A DNA stretch of 64,000 nt from Actinernus sp. WN-2022. Taxonomy: Eukaryota > Cnidaria > Anthozoa > Actiniaria > Actinernidae. The DNA is taken from positions 83,666,861-83,730,860 of the forward strand of contig JAOWCC010000019.1 of NCBI GenBank assembly GCA_030867875.1, given 5' to 3'. Of the stretch, positions 20,530-32,708 are shown in pieces; positions within the stretch are counted from its first letter, which is position 1; each line of letters begins with the position of its first letter. Both the position numbers and the translations under genes were made by a program. The notes beneath the pieces are model-generated. The model made no database searches, was not told the origin of the DNA, and saw nothing but the letters and a program-made list of their open reading frames with translations.

Positions 20530-20840
20530 GTGCCGGCGTACTGAGTAGAGTAGTCATCATCAGTCTTCATCAGCGCAGGGCTGACAGTAGGCTTATAACG
20601 CTCTACAAGATAGTAAACGGCCTTGTCGCATTAGACTTCACAAATGAACTCATTCCAGTTACTAGATATACAAGATACCTACACCCTAAATCCTTCCTCC
20701 TACCCTCGGAGGACAAAACTTATATCCACTATAGCTTTATCCCTAGGACTATTAAACAGTGGAACAATTTGCCCGCCGAATTAGCCACAGCCGCCCCTCT
20801 TGAATCTTTCCGGAGGGGTGTCTGCGCGCTAAATCATTAA
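20530..20840 (+). pseudogene. LINE ORF2 C-terminal fragment
   Basis: QRRADSRLITLYKIVNGL, then PVTRYTRYLHPKSF, then SFIPRTIKQWNNLPAEL form the typical end of a CR1/L2-type LINE protein. The element is 5'-truncated so only about 100 codons remain, ending at TAA at 20838. There is no catalytic domain. Confidence 0.75.
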
Positions 20841-20969
20841 GATCTTGTTTGCTGACATTAAGATCTAGCCGCTGTCCGGGCACATAAGCCTCGAAGAGAG
20901 GGCGTGCCTTAATCTGGTAGATGTAGTTATGCTCATCTTTTCTGTTTATTCTTGTAGGATTCCTCTGTG

Positions 20970-21353
20970 ATGAGTAGTCCTTGTACGTCTGCGAACAATT
21001 CAAACGAACCACCGAGTCCATCGAATGCCGAGAGTCGCTGGGTCTCCGTAGCAGTCGAATTTCCAATAACAATTTTCTCCCCTTCTGTTCCACAGGGTTC
21101 TGTTCCACAGGGCTCTGTTCCACAGGGCTCTGTTCCACAGGGTTCTGTTCCACAGGGTTCTGTTCCACAGGGTTCTGTTCCACAGGGTTCTGTTCCACAA
21201 GGTTCTGTTCCACAGAGTTCTGCAGGCCACTGCTTTTCCTTATTTATTTTAGTGATATTAGTACACACGTCTCATCTAACTGACCTTTTTCTTTGTTTGA
21301 TATTAGCAAACTCGTTAATAATTCATGAACGAAAAACTTTTGCTCCGAAATAG
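20970..21353 (+). CDS. Possible small ORF built on a 15-bp minisatellite
   Basis: An ATG at 20970 opens 127 codons: a Ser/Pro/Asn-rich start (SSPCTSANNSNEPPSPS), then nine or so repeats of SVPQG, then a hydrophobic stretch (CFSLFILVILV..LFLCLILA) that could span a membrane. A possible splice acceptor TTTATTCTTGTAG ends at 20957. I do not recognise the protein. The repeat period of 15 bp keeps several frames open, so this may be chance. The hydrophobic tail and acceptor are the only arguments for coding. Confidence 0.25.
   Translation: MSSPCTSANNSNEPPSPSNAESRWVSVAVEFPITIFSPSVPQGSVPQGSVPQGSVPQGSVPQGSVPQGSVPQGSVPQGSVPQSSAGHCFSLFILVILVHTSHLTDLFLCLILANSLIIHERKTFAPK
21090..21222. repeat. 15-bp minisatellite
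   Basis: About nine tandem units of GGTTCTGTTCCACAG with single-base variants (GGCTCTG, CAAGG, CAGAG). All frames are open because 15 is divisible by three. Confidence 0.9.
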
Positions 21354-21621
21354 GTCGTACCGCCAAAATAACTGATCTGCTGTCGAGGTTTCTTCGGCCG
21401 AAACATTTAAAATTCTCACGAGGATTTTGAAACCCCATAGAGTATGTGACGAAGATATGAAACAGCTTCTACTATTCGCTAATTATTACATGCAGGTATG
21501 TTTATGTAAGCATTGTTTATATTGTTTGTAATTATGACTATTGTGTGTAGTTATCCCGCTCATGGTTATTATTATTGTTAGGACCACACATTTCAACAAG
21601 CGATTCAGTAGTGTAGTTGTT

Positions 21622-21623
21622 TA

Positions 21624-21678
<55 letters not shown>
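21622..21678. repeat. (ATT)n microsatellite
   Basis: About 19 ATT units, directly left of the first CTAACGATAATC block at 21692. Confidence 0.9.
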
Positions 21679-21679
<1 letters not shown>

Positions 21680-21691
21680 AAGTGGGAACCG

Positions 21692-22060
21692 CTAACGATA
21701 ATCAAATGATACTCAAAATTTTCCATAATTTAATGAAAATAGGGCTAGGAAATATGTCGCTGCACCCCCCTGGATTTCACTTTTCAACAAAATGATGTCA
21801 AAACTCGTGCTCTACTGCAAAATAAGAAACGAAGGTTTTAAGGTAATAAGGTAATTTTAGTGCGTATTTGTGTGTTTACTATCAACCCGATATGATCTAA
21901 AGTGGATATCCAACATGATAGGGTTAAAAAATATTATCCCTTGGATTTCATTTTTCAATAAAATAAGATCAAAATTCGTGCTCCATGCTAAAAACTACTT
22001 CAGATAAAATAAATTGTGGTTCTTTATCTCCTGTTATTATTCATTTTATTATATATATTA
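21692..22060. repeat. Degenerate leftmost satellite unit
   Basis: It begins with GCTAACGATAATC like the units to the right. It contains two diverged copies of a ~171-bp segment (TGGATTTCACTTTTCAACAA at 21771, TGGATTTCATTTTTCAATAA at 21942). No right-hand GTTAG end is visible. Confidence 0.6.
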
Positions 22061-22429
22061 TATTACACTAGTGGATACCGCTAACGATAATCCAACAGGT
22101 GTGTTAGACGCTAGCTAGGTCATAGCGAGTGCTGGGTAGTGCCATGCAACTTGCATGGTAGTGAACCTGGGTGTATGATGATTTTCCACCTACTAAGGCT
22201 CAACTGGAATTTTGGAGCACTTCCCGTGGAAATAAGTGGCCTAAACATCAGTCGAGAAAGTTTCTCCTTGAAACGATTGTTATTTTGCATCGAAGTGCAT
22301 GGAATGTCATCACAAGCTCGCGAACCGACAGCCATCCGCAGTTCATGCCGCATGGCAGTTGTCGCGTCGAGTACAGAAACCATGGTTTTAACTCTGCCAC
22401 ATCACTTGATCCATTGTGATTTGAAGCTG

Positions 22430-22772
22430 CAACCTCATTCTAGCCACTTCTAAATGGGGGAGGGTTCCATTATTAACAGCAAAGGCATAGGATTTTCCAC
22501 CCCTCCCCCCTCAGTTTTGCAGGGTTCGCATATCTTACCCCACATTTGCAACCAATATGTTGTGTTCGTCGTGTTTACTACCAACACTATGGTTTTAGCG
22601 CTGCAACTTCATTCAAGCCATTTCTAATGGGGAGGGTGCCATTATTAACAGGAAAGGCATAGGATTTTCCACCCCTCCCCCCTCAGTTTTGCATGGTTCG
22701 CATTTCTTACCCCACATTTGCAAGCAATATGTTGTGTTCGTCGTGTTTACTACCAAAACTATGATTTTAACG
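22430..22772. repeat. ~173-bp C-rich subrepeat (first two of about 20 copies)
   Basis: Each copy has AATGGGGGAGGGT, CAGGAAATGCATAGGATTTT, CCACCCCTCCCCCCTCAG, GGTTCGCATTTCTTACCCC and GTGTTCGTCGTGTTTA, in that order. Further copies occur around 23600-23900, 24450-24950, 25790-26090, 26640-27140, 27940-28740 and 31200-31630. Confidence 0.85.
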
Positions 22773-25700
22773 CTGCAACGTTATTTAATCCAGTTCTGGA
22801 CTCGGAAATAGCCAATGAAACTGTCCCAGCATGCTTTGCGGCCAAAACGGAAAGGGCGATGGATTTTTACGGGTAGAAAGGAACATCGTAGAGTCATGGG
22901 GTTTTCACAAAAATGTTACCCATGGAAAACTGCAGGGGGTCTTCTTCATTTGGTTGAGATTAAAGTTCAGGGGAGGAAATGATAGCCAAAACAAAATTTC
23001 AAAACGGCTTAACCCCCCCTGAACTTCATTTGCGCGAGTAATACACCCATTTTTATTTCTAGTTGGGTGAAATTACATCAGATAGGCTGGTTTTTATTCC
23101 TTCAGCTATTCGCTATATACCAAACATTAATTAATTAATTAATTAATTAATTAATGATTGTATTATTTATATGTTTATCGTTAGGAACTAGTGGATACCG
23201 CTAACGATAATCCAACAGGTGTGTTAGACGCTAGCTAGGTCATAGCGAGTGTTGGGTAGTGCCATGCAACTTGCATGGTAGTGAACCTAGGTGTATTGTG
23301 ATTATCCACCTACTAAGGCTCAACTGGAATTTTGGAGCACTTCCCGTGGAAATAAGTGGCCTAAACATCGGCCGAGAAAGTTTCTCCTTGAAACGATTGT
23401 TATTTTAAATCGAAGTGCATGGAATGTCATCACAAGCTCGCGAACTGACAGCCATCCGCAGTTCATGCCGCATGGCAGTTGTCGCGTCGAGTACAGAAAC
23501 CATGGTTTTAACTCTGCCACATCACTTGATCCATTGTGATTTGAAGCTGCAACCTCATTCTAGCCACTTCTAAATGGGGGAGGGTTCCATTATTAACAGC
23601 AAAGGCATACGATTTTCCACCCCTCCCCCCTCAGTTTTGCAGGGTTCGCATATCTTACCCCACATTTGCAACCAATATGTTGTGTTCGTCGTGTTTACTA
23701 CCAACACTATGGTTTTAGCGCTGCAACTTCATTCTAGCCACTTCTAATGGGGGAGGGTTCCATTATTAACAGGAAATGCATTGGATTTTCCACCCCTCCC
23801 CCCTCAGTTTTGCAGGGTTCGCATATCTTACCCCACATTTGCAAGCAATATGTTGTGTTCGTCGTGTTTACTACCAAAACTATGATTTTAACGCTGCAAC
23901 GTTATTTAGGCCAGTTCTGGACTCGGAAATAGCAAATGAAACAGTCCCAGCATGCTATGCGGCCAAAACGGAAAGGGCGATGGATTTTTACGGGTAGACA
24001 GGAACGTCGTAGAGACATGGGGTTTTCACCAAAATGTTACCCATAGAAAACTCCAGGGGGTCTTCTTAATTTGGTTAACGCTGAAGTTCAGGGGGGGAAA
24101 TGGCAGCCACAATAATATTTGAAAACGGCTTAACCCCCCCTGAAATTCATTTGCGCGAGTAATACACCCATTTTTATTTCTAGTTGGGTGAAATTACATC
24201 AGATAGGCTTGATTTGGTTCCTTCAGCTATTCGCTATATACCAAACATTAATTAATTAATTAATTAATTATTTAATGATTGTATTATTTCTATGTTTATC
24301 GTTAGGAACAAGTGGGTACCGCTAACGATAATCATACAATGGTTTTCATCCCCCAATTTTTGGAAGCTTCGCAGATCTTGCACAAAATTCACAAAAAGAT
24401 GTATTCGTCGTGTTTAGTCGCAAAAATATGATTTTTAAGCTGCAACTTCATTCAACCCACTTTTAAATGGGGAGGGTACCGTTATGAACAGGAAATGCAT
24501 AGGATTTTCCACCCCTCCCCCCTCAGTTTTGCAAGGTTCGCATTTCTTACCCCAAATTTTGAAACAAAATATTGTATTCATCGTGTTTAGCACCAAAACT
24601 ATGATTTTAACGCTGCAACCTCATTCAAACCATTTGTATGGGGGAGGGTACCTTTTTAATGTAAAATGCAATATGATTTTCCACCCCTCTCCCCTCAGTT
24701 TGGCAAGGTTCGCATTTCTTACCCCAAATTTGAAACTAATATCTTATGTTCGTCGTGTTTATTACCAAAAGCATTATTTTTAAGCTGCAACTTCATTCTA
24801 GCCACTTCTAATGGGGGAGGGTTCCATTTTGAACAGGAAAGGCATCGAATTTTCCACCCCTCCCCCCTCAGTTTTGCAAGGTTCGCATTTCTTACCCCAA
24901 ATTTGGAACGAATATGTCGTGTACGCCGTGTTTACTACCAAAACTATGATTTTTAAGCTGCAACGTTATTTAATCCAGTTCTGGACTCGGAAATAGCCAA
25001 TGAAACTGTCCCAGCATGCTTTGCGGCCAAAACGGAAAGGGCGATGGATTTTTACGGGTAGAAAGGAACATCGTAGAGTCATGGGGTTTTCACCAAAATG
25101 TTACCCATGGAAAACTGCAGGGGGTCTTCTTCATTTGGTTGAGATTAAAGTTCAGGGGAGGAAATGATAGCCAAAACAAAATTTCAAAACGGCTTAACCC
25201 CCCCTGAACTTCATTTGCGCGAGTAATACACCCATTTTTATTTCTAGTTGGGTGAAATTACATCAGATAGGCTGGTTTTTATTCCTTCAGCTATTCGCTA
25301 TATACCAAACATTAATTAATTAATTAATTAATTAATTAATGATTGTATTATTTATATGTTTATCGTTAGGAACTAGTGGATACCGCTAACGATAATCCAA
25401 CAGGTGTGTTAGACGCTAGCTAGGTCATAGCGAGTGTTGGGTAGTGCCATGCAACTTGCATGGTAGTGAACCTAGGTGTATTGTGATTATCCACCTACTA
25501 AGGCTCAACTGGAATTTTGGAGCACTTCCCGTGGAAATAAGTGGCCTAAACATCGGCCGAGAAAGTTTCTCCTTGAAACGATTGTTATTTTAAATCGAAG
25601 TGCATGGAATGTCATCACAAGCTCGCGAACTGACAGCCATCCGCAGTTCATGCCGCATGGCAGTTGTCGCGTCGAGTACAGAAACCATGGTTTTAACTCT

Positions 25701-27149
25701 GCCACATCACTTGATCCATTGTGATTTGAAGCTGCAACCTCATTCTAGCCACTTCTAAATGGGGGAGGGTTCCATTATTAACAGCAAAGGCATACGATTT
25801 TCCACCCCTCCCCCCTCAGTTTTGCAGGGTTCGCATATCTTACCCCACATTTGCAACCAATATGTTGTGTTCGTCGTGTTTACTACCAACACTATGGTTT
25901 TAGCGCTGCAACTTCATTCTAGCCACTTCTAATGGGGGAGGGTTCCATTATTAACAGGAAATGCATTGGATTTTCCACCCCTCCCCCCTCAGTTTTGCAG
26001 GGTTCGCATATCTTACCCCACATTTGCAAGCAATATGTTGTGTTCGTCGTGTTTACTACCAAAACTATGATTTTAACGCTGCAACGTTATTTAGGCCAGT
26101 TCTGGACTCGGAAATAGCAAATGAAACAGTCCCAGCATGCTATGCGGCCAAAACGGAAAGGGCGATGGATTTTTACGGGTAGACAGGAACGTCGTAGAGA
26201 CATGGGGTTTTCACCAAAATGTTACCCATAGAAAACTCCAGGGGGTCTTCTTAATTTGGTTAACGCTGAAGTTCAGGGGGGGAAATGGCAGCCACAATAA
26301 TATTTGAAAACGGCTTAACCCCCCCTGAAATTCATTTGCGCGAGTAATACACCCATTTTTATTTCTAGTTGGGTGAAATTACATCAGATAGGCTTGATTT
26401 GGTTCCTTCAGCTATTCGCTATATACCAAACATTAATTAATTAATTAATTAATTATTTAATGATTGTATTATTTCTATGTTTATCGTTAGGAACAAGTGG
26501 GTACCGCTAACGATAATCATACAATGGTTTTCATCCCCCAATTTTTGGAAGCTTCGCAGATCTTGCACAAAATTCACAAAAAGATGTATTCGTCGTGTTT
26601 AGTCGCAAAAATATGATTTTTAAGCTGCAACTTCATTCAACCCACTTTTAAATGGGGAGGGTACCGTTATGAACAGGAAATGCATAGGATTTTCCACCCC
26701 TCCCCCCTCAGTTTTGCAAGGTTCGCATTTCTTACCCCAAATTTTGAAACAAAATATTGTATTCATCGTGTTTAGCACCAAAACTATGATTTTAACGCTG
26801 CAACCTCATTCAAACCATTTGTATGGGGGAGGGTACCTTTTTAATGTAAAATGCAATATGATTTTCCACCCCTCTCCCCTCAGTTTGGCAAGGTTCGCAT
26901 TTCTTACCCCAAATTTGAAACTAATATCTTATGTTCGTCGTGTTTATTACCAAAAGCATTATTTTTAAGCTGCAACTTCATTCTAGCCACTTCTAATGGG
27001 GGAGGGTTCCATTTTGAACAGGAAAGGCATCGAATTTTCCACCCCTCCCCCCTCAGTTTTGCAAGGTTCGCATTTCTTACCCCAAATTTGGAACGAATAT
27101 GTCGTGTACGCCGTGTTTACTACCAAAACTATGATTTTTAAGCTGCAAC
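22772..27149. repeat. 2,185-bp tandem duplication within the satellite
   Basis: The segments 22772-24956 and 24957-27141 appear identical wherever I compared them, with offset 2185 throughout. The junction lies in GCTGCAAC. It spans two whole satellite units (1105+16+1048+16 bp). This suggests a very recent unequal exchange or an assembly duplication. Confidence 0.85.
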
Positions 27150-29135
27150 TTTATTTAATGCAGTTCTGGACTCGAAAATAGCAAATGAAACTCTCCCAGC
27201 ATGCTATGCGGGCAAAACGAAAAGGGCGATGGATTTTTACGGACAGAAAGCAACGTCGTAGAGACATGGGGTTTTCACCAAAATGTTACCGATAGAAAAC
27301 TGCAGGGGTTCTTTGTAATGTGGTTGACATTAAAGTTCAGGAGGGGAAATGCTAGCCAAAACAAAAAATCAAAACGGATTAACCCCCCCTGAAATTCATT
27401 TGCGCGAGTAATAACGCAAAGATTTCAGGGAGGTGGTCGATATTACATACGATAGGCTAGTTTTGAATCCTTTAACTATTTGATACATGTGAAACATAAG
27501 CTATCAATTACAATTATTCCCTACCCCACCCCCCCTGGAAATGGTATACCCATTTGTGTTTGCAAAATGTGTTGGGAATGCTATTCATGACAAAAGTGAA
27601 TGGTTTCTAAGTTTTCAAGTTCAACACCGAAACACAGAATTAACGTTAACCAGTTGCCCAGGCCCCGCTCGGCCAAGCAAAAAGCCAGAAAAACCGGCTT
27701 AACCCCCCCTGAACTTCATTTGCGCGAGTAATACATCAACATTTTGTTCTAGTTGGACGAAACTACATAGGATAGTCTGGTTTTCATTCCCTTAACTATG
27801 CGCTAGATACCGAACATTAATGAATTAATGAATGAATGAATGAATGAATGAATTAATTATTTAATGATCGTATTATTTCTATGATTATCGTTAGGAATTA
27901 TTATTATTACAAGTTGAAACCGCTAACGATAATCGTACAATGGTTTTCACCCCTCCCCCCTTATTTTTGTAAAATTAGCAGATTTTACACAAAATTCGCA
28001 AACAATATGTTGTATTAATTATGTGTTTATTATAAAGACTATGATTTTGATGCTGCAACTTTATTCATCCTTTCTAATGGGGGAGGGTACTACTATTAAC
28101 AGGAAATGCATTTGATTTTCCACCCCTCTCTCCACAGTTTTAAACGGTTCGCAGATCTTACCACAAATTTGCAACCAATATTTTGTGTTCGTCGTGTTTA
28201 GTACCAAAACTATGATTTTAATGCTGTAACTTCATTCAACCCACTTCTAATTGGGGAGGGTACCGTTATTAACGGGAAATGCATACGCTTTTCCGCCCCT
28301 CCCCCCTCAGTTTTAAACGGTTCGCAGATCTTACCCCAAATTTGCAACCAATATTTTGTGTTCGTCGTGTTTAGTACCAAAACTATGATTTTAATGCTGT
28401 AACTTCATCCAACCCACTTCTAATTGGGGAGGGTACCGTTATTAACGGGAAATGCATACGCTTTTCCACCCCTCCCCCCTCAGTTTTGCAAGGTTCGCAA
28501 TCTTACCCCAAATTTGCAAACGATATGTAGTGTTCATGGTGTTTGGTACCAAAACTATGATTTTTATGCTGCAACTTCATTCAACCCACTTCTAATGGGG
28601 GAGGGTATCGTTATTAACAGGAAATGCATACGCTTTTCCACCCCTCCCCCCTCAGTTTTGCAAGGTTCGCAGATCTTATCCCAAATTTGCAACCAATATG
28701 TTGTGTTCGTCTTCTTTAGTACCAAAACTATGGTTTTAACGCTGCAACGTTATTTAGGCCAGTTCTGGACTCGGAAATAGCAAATGAAACAGTCCCAGCA
28801 TGCTTTGCGATGGATTTTTACGGGTAGAAAGGAACGTCGTAGAGACATGGGGTTTTCACCAAAATGTTACCCATGGAAAACTGCAGGGGGTCTCCTTCGT
28901 TTGGTTGACATTGAAGATCAGGGGGGGAAATGACAGGCAAAACAAATTTCAAAACGGCTTAACCCCCCCTGAACTTCATTTGCGCGAATATCACACCCAA
29001 AATTTCAGCTAGTTGGGCGAAAATACATAGGATAGGCTGGTTTTTATGCCATCAACTAGGCGCTAGATACCGAACATTAATTAATTAATTAATTAATTAA
29101 TTATTTATTTATTTAATGATTGTATTATTTCTATG

Positions 29136-30788
29136 GACCTCGCTGGACTCTGGATGTTTCCCTGATGAATGGAAAGAGGCTGTGGTATCGCCCTTATTGA
29201 AGAAGCCAGGTTTGGATCCTGCATTTAAAAACCTTCGTCCAATTAATAACTTGGTCTATCAGTATCAAAGCTTACGGAACGCGCGGTATTCAACCAAGTC
29301 CATTCTCATATGACGCGTTCTGGCTTGTACCCACTGCTACAATCTGCGTATCGTCAATACCATAGTACTGAGACAGCGCTGCTAAAGGTGACCAACGATA
29401 TCCTGATGAACATGAACTCTCAGCGTATTACCCTGTTGGTCTTACTCGACCTAAGCGCTGCCTTTGATACTGTGGACCACGCGATTTTACTCGGGCGCTT
29501 ACATTCTAAGCTTGGTATTACTGGAAAGGCTCTTAACTGGTTCAGGTCTTATTTATCTGGTAGAAGCCAAAAGGTCTTACTGAATTGGCGCAATGTCAGA
29601 CAGGTTTGACCTTAGCTTTGGTGTCCCTCAAGGTTCCTGCCTTGGCCCGCTTCTCTTCGTTGTGTACGCGTCTAAATTGTTTGATGTCATCGAGTCTCAC
29701 TTACCGGAAGTTCACTGTTATGCCGACGATTCACAGCTGTATTTGTCATTCAAACCCGATGGCACTACTGCACAAGAGGAGGCTTTGTCTGCTATGGAGA
29801 ACTGCATTGGTGATCTTAGGAAGTGGATGTTCCAGGATAAACTTAAAATCAATGATGATAAGACTGAATTTTTAATAATAGGTTCGAAAAAAATCCTCAC
29901 TAAACTCAATGATGGTTGTCATATACGGGTTGGCAGTACTGATGTCTTCCCTTCGCCTGTTGTCAGAAACCTAGGGTCGTGGTTCGATTCGCATTTAACA
30001 ATGTCCACCCAAATCACTAAGTCTTGTAGTGCCTCATTCTTTTATCTTCATAATATTAGACGTATTAGCAAGTACCTCAGTCAGGATAGTCTTACTACAT
30101 TAGTTCAAGCTTTTATTACGAGTAGGCTGGACTATTGTAATAGTTTACTATATGGTTTACCCAACACTGAACTGTCCAAACTACAAAGAACGCTGCTGCC
30201 AGGCTTATCACTTCTACTTCTCGATATGATCACATTACACCTGTTCTCTATGAACTTCACTGGTTACCCGTTAGATTCCGTATTCAGTTTAAGATTATTT
30301 TAATTACTTTTAAAGCATTAGCTGGCCAATCTCCACAGTACATTAGAGACCTTATTACGATTAAGAAACAGCCGCGCTATCAATTACGCTCAAATAATGG
30401 TGTTCTACTGAAGATCCCTAGTGGGAGGCTTTTGCGTTCATTCGGTGATAGATCTTTTAGCGTGGCGGCTCCGACTCTATGGAACGCTCTACCACAATAT
30501 CTGCGCAATATTCAGTCGCTTAGTCTTTTTAAATCTTCACTTAAAACGTATCTTTTTAAATTAGCTTTTAATTTATAGTCTTTTTATAATAATTTTAATT
30601 GAGATATTTTAATGTATTTAATTAACTTTTAATTTTTTTTATTATTATTTTCTTTTTCTTTTTCTTTTTTTTTTCTTTCTTAATTTTTATTATTCCTTTT
30701 GTAGTAATTGTAATGTAATGCGCTTTTGATCATTTTATGCGAAAGGGCGCAATAGAAATTATAATAATAATAATAATAATAATAATAT
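29136..30788 (+). pseudogene. 5'-truncated L2/CR1-like LINE inserted in satellite
   Basis: The reverse transcriptase is readable across three frames. It starts DEWKEAVVSPLLKKPG (about 29160), then LVLLDLSAAFDTVDH (motif A, about 29440-29480) and FGVPQGSCLGPLLF (about 29620-29660). HCYADDSQLYLS (catalytic YADD, about 29715) follows, then LGSWFDSHLTM, and in a third frame a C-terminus with FGDRSFSVAAPTLWNALP to TAA near 30578. Frame changes lie near 29262, 29590 and 30190. The 3' tail is an (AAT)n run at 30765-30787. The insertion splits the right end of a satellite unit (CTATG to ATGATTATCG), so a short TATG/ATG duplication is likely. Confidence 0.85.
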
Positions 30789-31644
30789 GATTATCGTTAG
30801 GAACTAGTGGATACCGCTAACGATAATCCAACATGTGTGTTAGACGCTAGCTACGTCGTAGCGCGTTTTGGGTAGTGCCATGCAATCCATGCAACTTGCA
30901 TGGTAGTGATCCTGGGTGTATGGTGTTTTTCCACCTACTAAGGCTCAACTGGAATTTTGGAGCACTTCTCGTGGAAATAAGTGGCCTAAACATTAGCGAA
31001 AAAGTTTCTTCTTGAAACGATTGTTATTTTCCATCCAAGTGCATCGAATGTCATCACAAGCTCGCGAACCGACAGCGATCCGCAGTTCATGCCGCATGGC
31101 AGTTGTCGCATCGAGTACAGAAACCATGGTTTTAACTCTGCCACATCACTTCATTCCTTGTGAATTGAAGCTGCAACCTCATTCTAGCCACTTCTAAATG
31201 GGGGAGGGTTCCATTATGAACAGGAAAGGCATAGGATTTTCCACCCGTCCCCCCTCAGTTTTGCAAGGTTCGCATTTCTTACCCCACATTTGCAAGCAAT
31301 ATGTTGTGTTCGTCGTGTTTACTTCTAAAACTTTGATTTTTAAGCTGCAAATTCATTCAAGCCAATTGTAATGGGGGAGGGCACCGTTATTAACAGGAAA
31401 TGCATAGGATTTTCCACCCCTCCCCCCTCAGTTTTGCAATGTTCACATTTCTTAGCCCAAATTTGCAACCAATATGTAGTGTTCGTCGTGTTTACTACTA
31501 AAACTATGATTTTAAAGCTGCAACTTCATTGTAGCCACTTCTAATGGGGGAGGGCACCGATATTAACAGGAAATGCATATCATTTTCCACCCCTCCCCCC
31601 TCAGTTTTGCAGGGTTCGCATATCTTACCCCAAATTTGCAAACA

Positions 31645-31860
31645 CTATGTTTTGAAATGATGATTAAGAAATATCATGGGCTCCTGGAAATATTTAGTCC
31701 TGGGGTTGGAAATTGCATCAAACACATTGGATGTCAAGATACATCTACTTGACGAAGCTTCGAACAAGGGTTTGACCGGGTATGAAGACCCATGCATGTG
31801 ACCAAATACAGTCCCTCCATTGGATGAATATTCATTATTCATGAGTCTGAGAAAATCATT
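31645..31860. repeat. Second copy (inverted) of the repeat at 4105-4305
   Basis: The reverse complement shares GGTCACATGCATGGGTCTT, CGAAGCTTCGTCA and TCTTGACATCCAATG with 4135-4215. It lies directly right of the truncated end of the satellite array. Confidence 0.75.
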
Positions 31861-31984
31861 TCTAAAACGTTAATTCCGACATTTGTGTTCATAAAAGAAA
31901 TACAAGTAGTGACATGAGTTTTCTCACCTCAAAAATGTATTTAGAGTCCATAAATTAATGTATTTAGAGTCCATAAATTCAACT

Positions 31985-32128
31985 GCTGATAAACTACAAA
32001 TAAGGAGTGAAGAAGTAAAAAACGACAAAGAAAGAAAAAATGTGCCTCCACTGGAGTTCGAACTTCGACCCTTCCGAATGCTTGTACTAACTCTTGACCA
32101 CTACACTACCGACGGAGTAGACTAGTTG
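31985..32128 (-). repeat. tRNA-derived SINE, copy 2
   Basis: Closely similar to 4309-4470 in the same orientation. The tRNA-like head lies at 32044-32110 (box B as GTTCGAACTCC). The tail runs left through TTCTTTGTCG and TTATTTGTAGTTTATCAG. It ends at the ACTAGTTG that is duplicated around the next element. Confidence 0.65.
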
Positions 32129-32708
32129 CCGGGGGGGGTGGGGGGGGGGGGGGGGGGGGGGGGGGGTACTTACATGAAAAATGTGAGGCCAAGAGACTCA
32201 AAGCTGACTGACACTGTTTGACCCAATCCGAGCTCGTAAACCCTGATTGCCCCCTTTTTGAAAAAAAAAAGCCTGATTGCCCCTTCTTTAAATAGGTTTT
32301 CAAAACACGGTTGGATATATACCCCGGCCGGTATACCGCGTACCGGGATTGCATGCAAAATACGGAACATTCCAAGTCGGGACGTGTCATTGGGTAAACA
32401 AATCAGCAGATGAAGTACATAGATAAGTACTGAAGTACGAATTAGCGGCGTCACGATGTATGGGAACCTCAGTGCTTGCATGTGGGCAGGCGATCAAAAT
32501 GCGGCAACAGAATGTCTTTTTTTGACATAGTAGCTGAACCCTAACTGCCTAAAAAAACCTGAAAAAATTATACTCAAATCCTGACCCTGATCTGCCCAAA
32601 TCAGGTCAAAATCCTGACCCTACCTGCCCAAACCGAGCTCAAAACCCTGACCCACCCCCGCGGCACATACATAATACGTCACAAACAGGAGTACCCCCCC
32701 CCCCCGGG
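32129..32708. mobile_element. hAT-like non-autonomous element with 8-bp target duplication
   Basis: ACTAGTTG occurs at 32121-32128 and again at 32709-32716, flanking an insert that starts CCGGGGGGGG and ends CCCCCCGGG. The paralogous repeat at 4455-4475 reads GCTAGTTGAAATCACTGCC without the insert, giving an empty site. Eight-bp duplications are typical of hAT elements. A G tract of about 36 bases with one T (32131-32166) begins the element. No transposase. Confidence 0.85.

Larger units (their letters stand above)
22081..31640. repeat. Complex satellite: tandem TIR-bounded units
   Basis: Head-to-tail units begin CTAACGATAATC and end G(A/T)TTATCGTTAG. They are separated by a nearly constant 16-bp spacer GAACTAGTGGATACCG. 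Units are 22081-23184, 23201-24305, 24322-25369, 25386-26490, 26507-27894 and 27923-30800 (with a LINE inside); the last starts at 30817 and loses its right end at about 31640. Most carry a left module, 2-4 copies of a ~173-bp C-rich subrepeat, a GGACTCGGAAATAGC..CTGTCCCAGCATGC module, a CTTAACCCCCCCTGAACTTC block, and a (TTAA)n tract before the right end. No conserved protein frame is seen. Confidence 0.85.

Noticed and set aside
22430..28740. CRISPR-like appearance of regularly spaced repeats
   Set aside because: Units of ~173 bp with near-identical intervening sequence are satellite repeats. Repeat and spacer lengths, eukaryotic context and absence of cas genes exclude CRISPR.
22139..28780. 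Many 60-120 codon ORFs recurring at an offset of 2185 in the satellite
   Set aside because: They are copies of the same repeat unit, change frame between units and show no protein motif.
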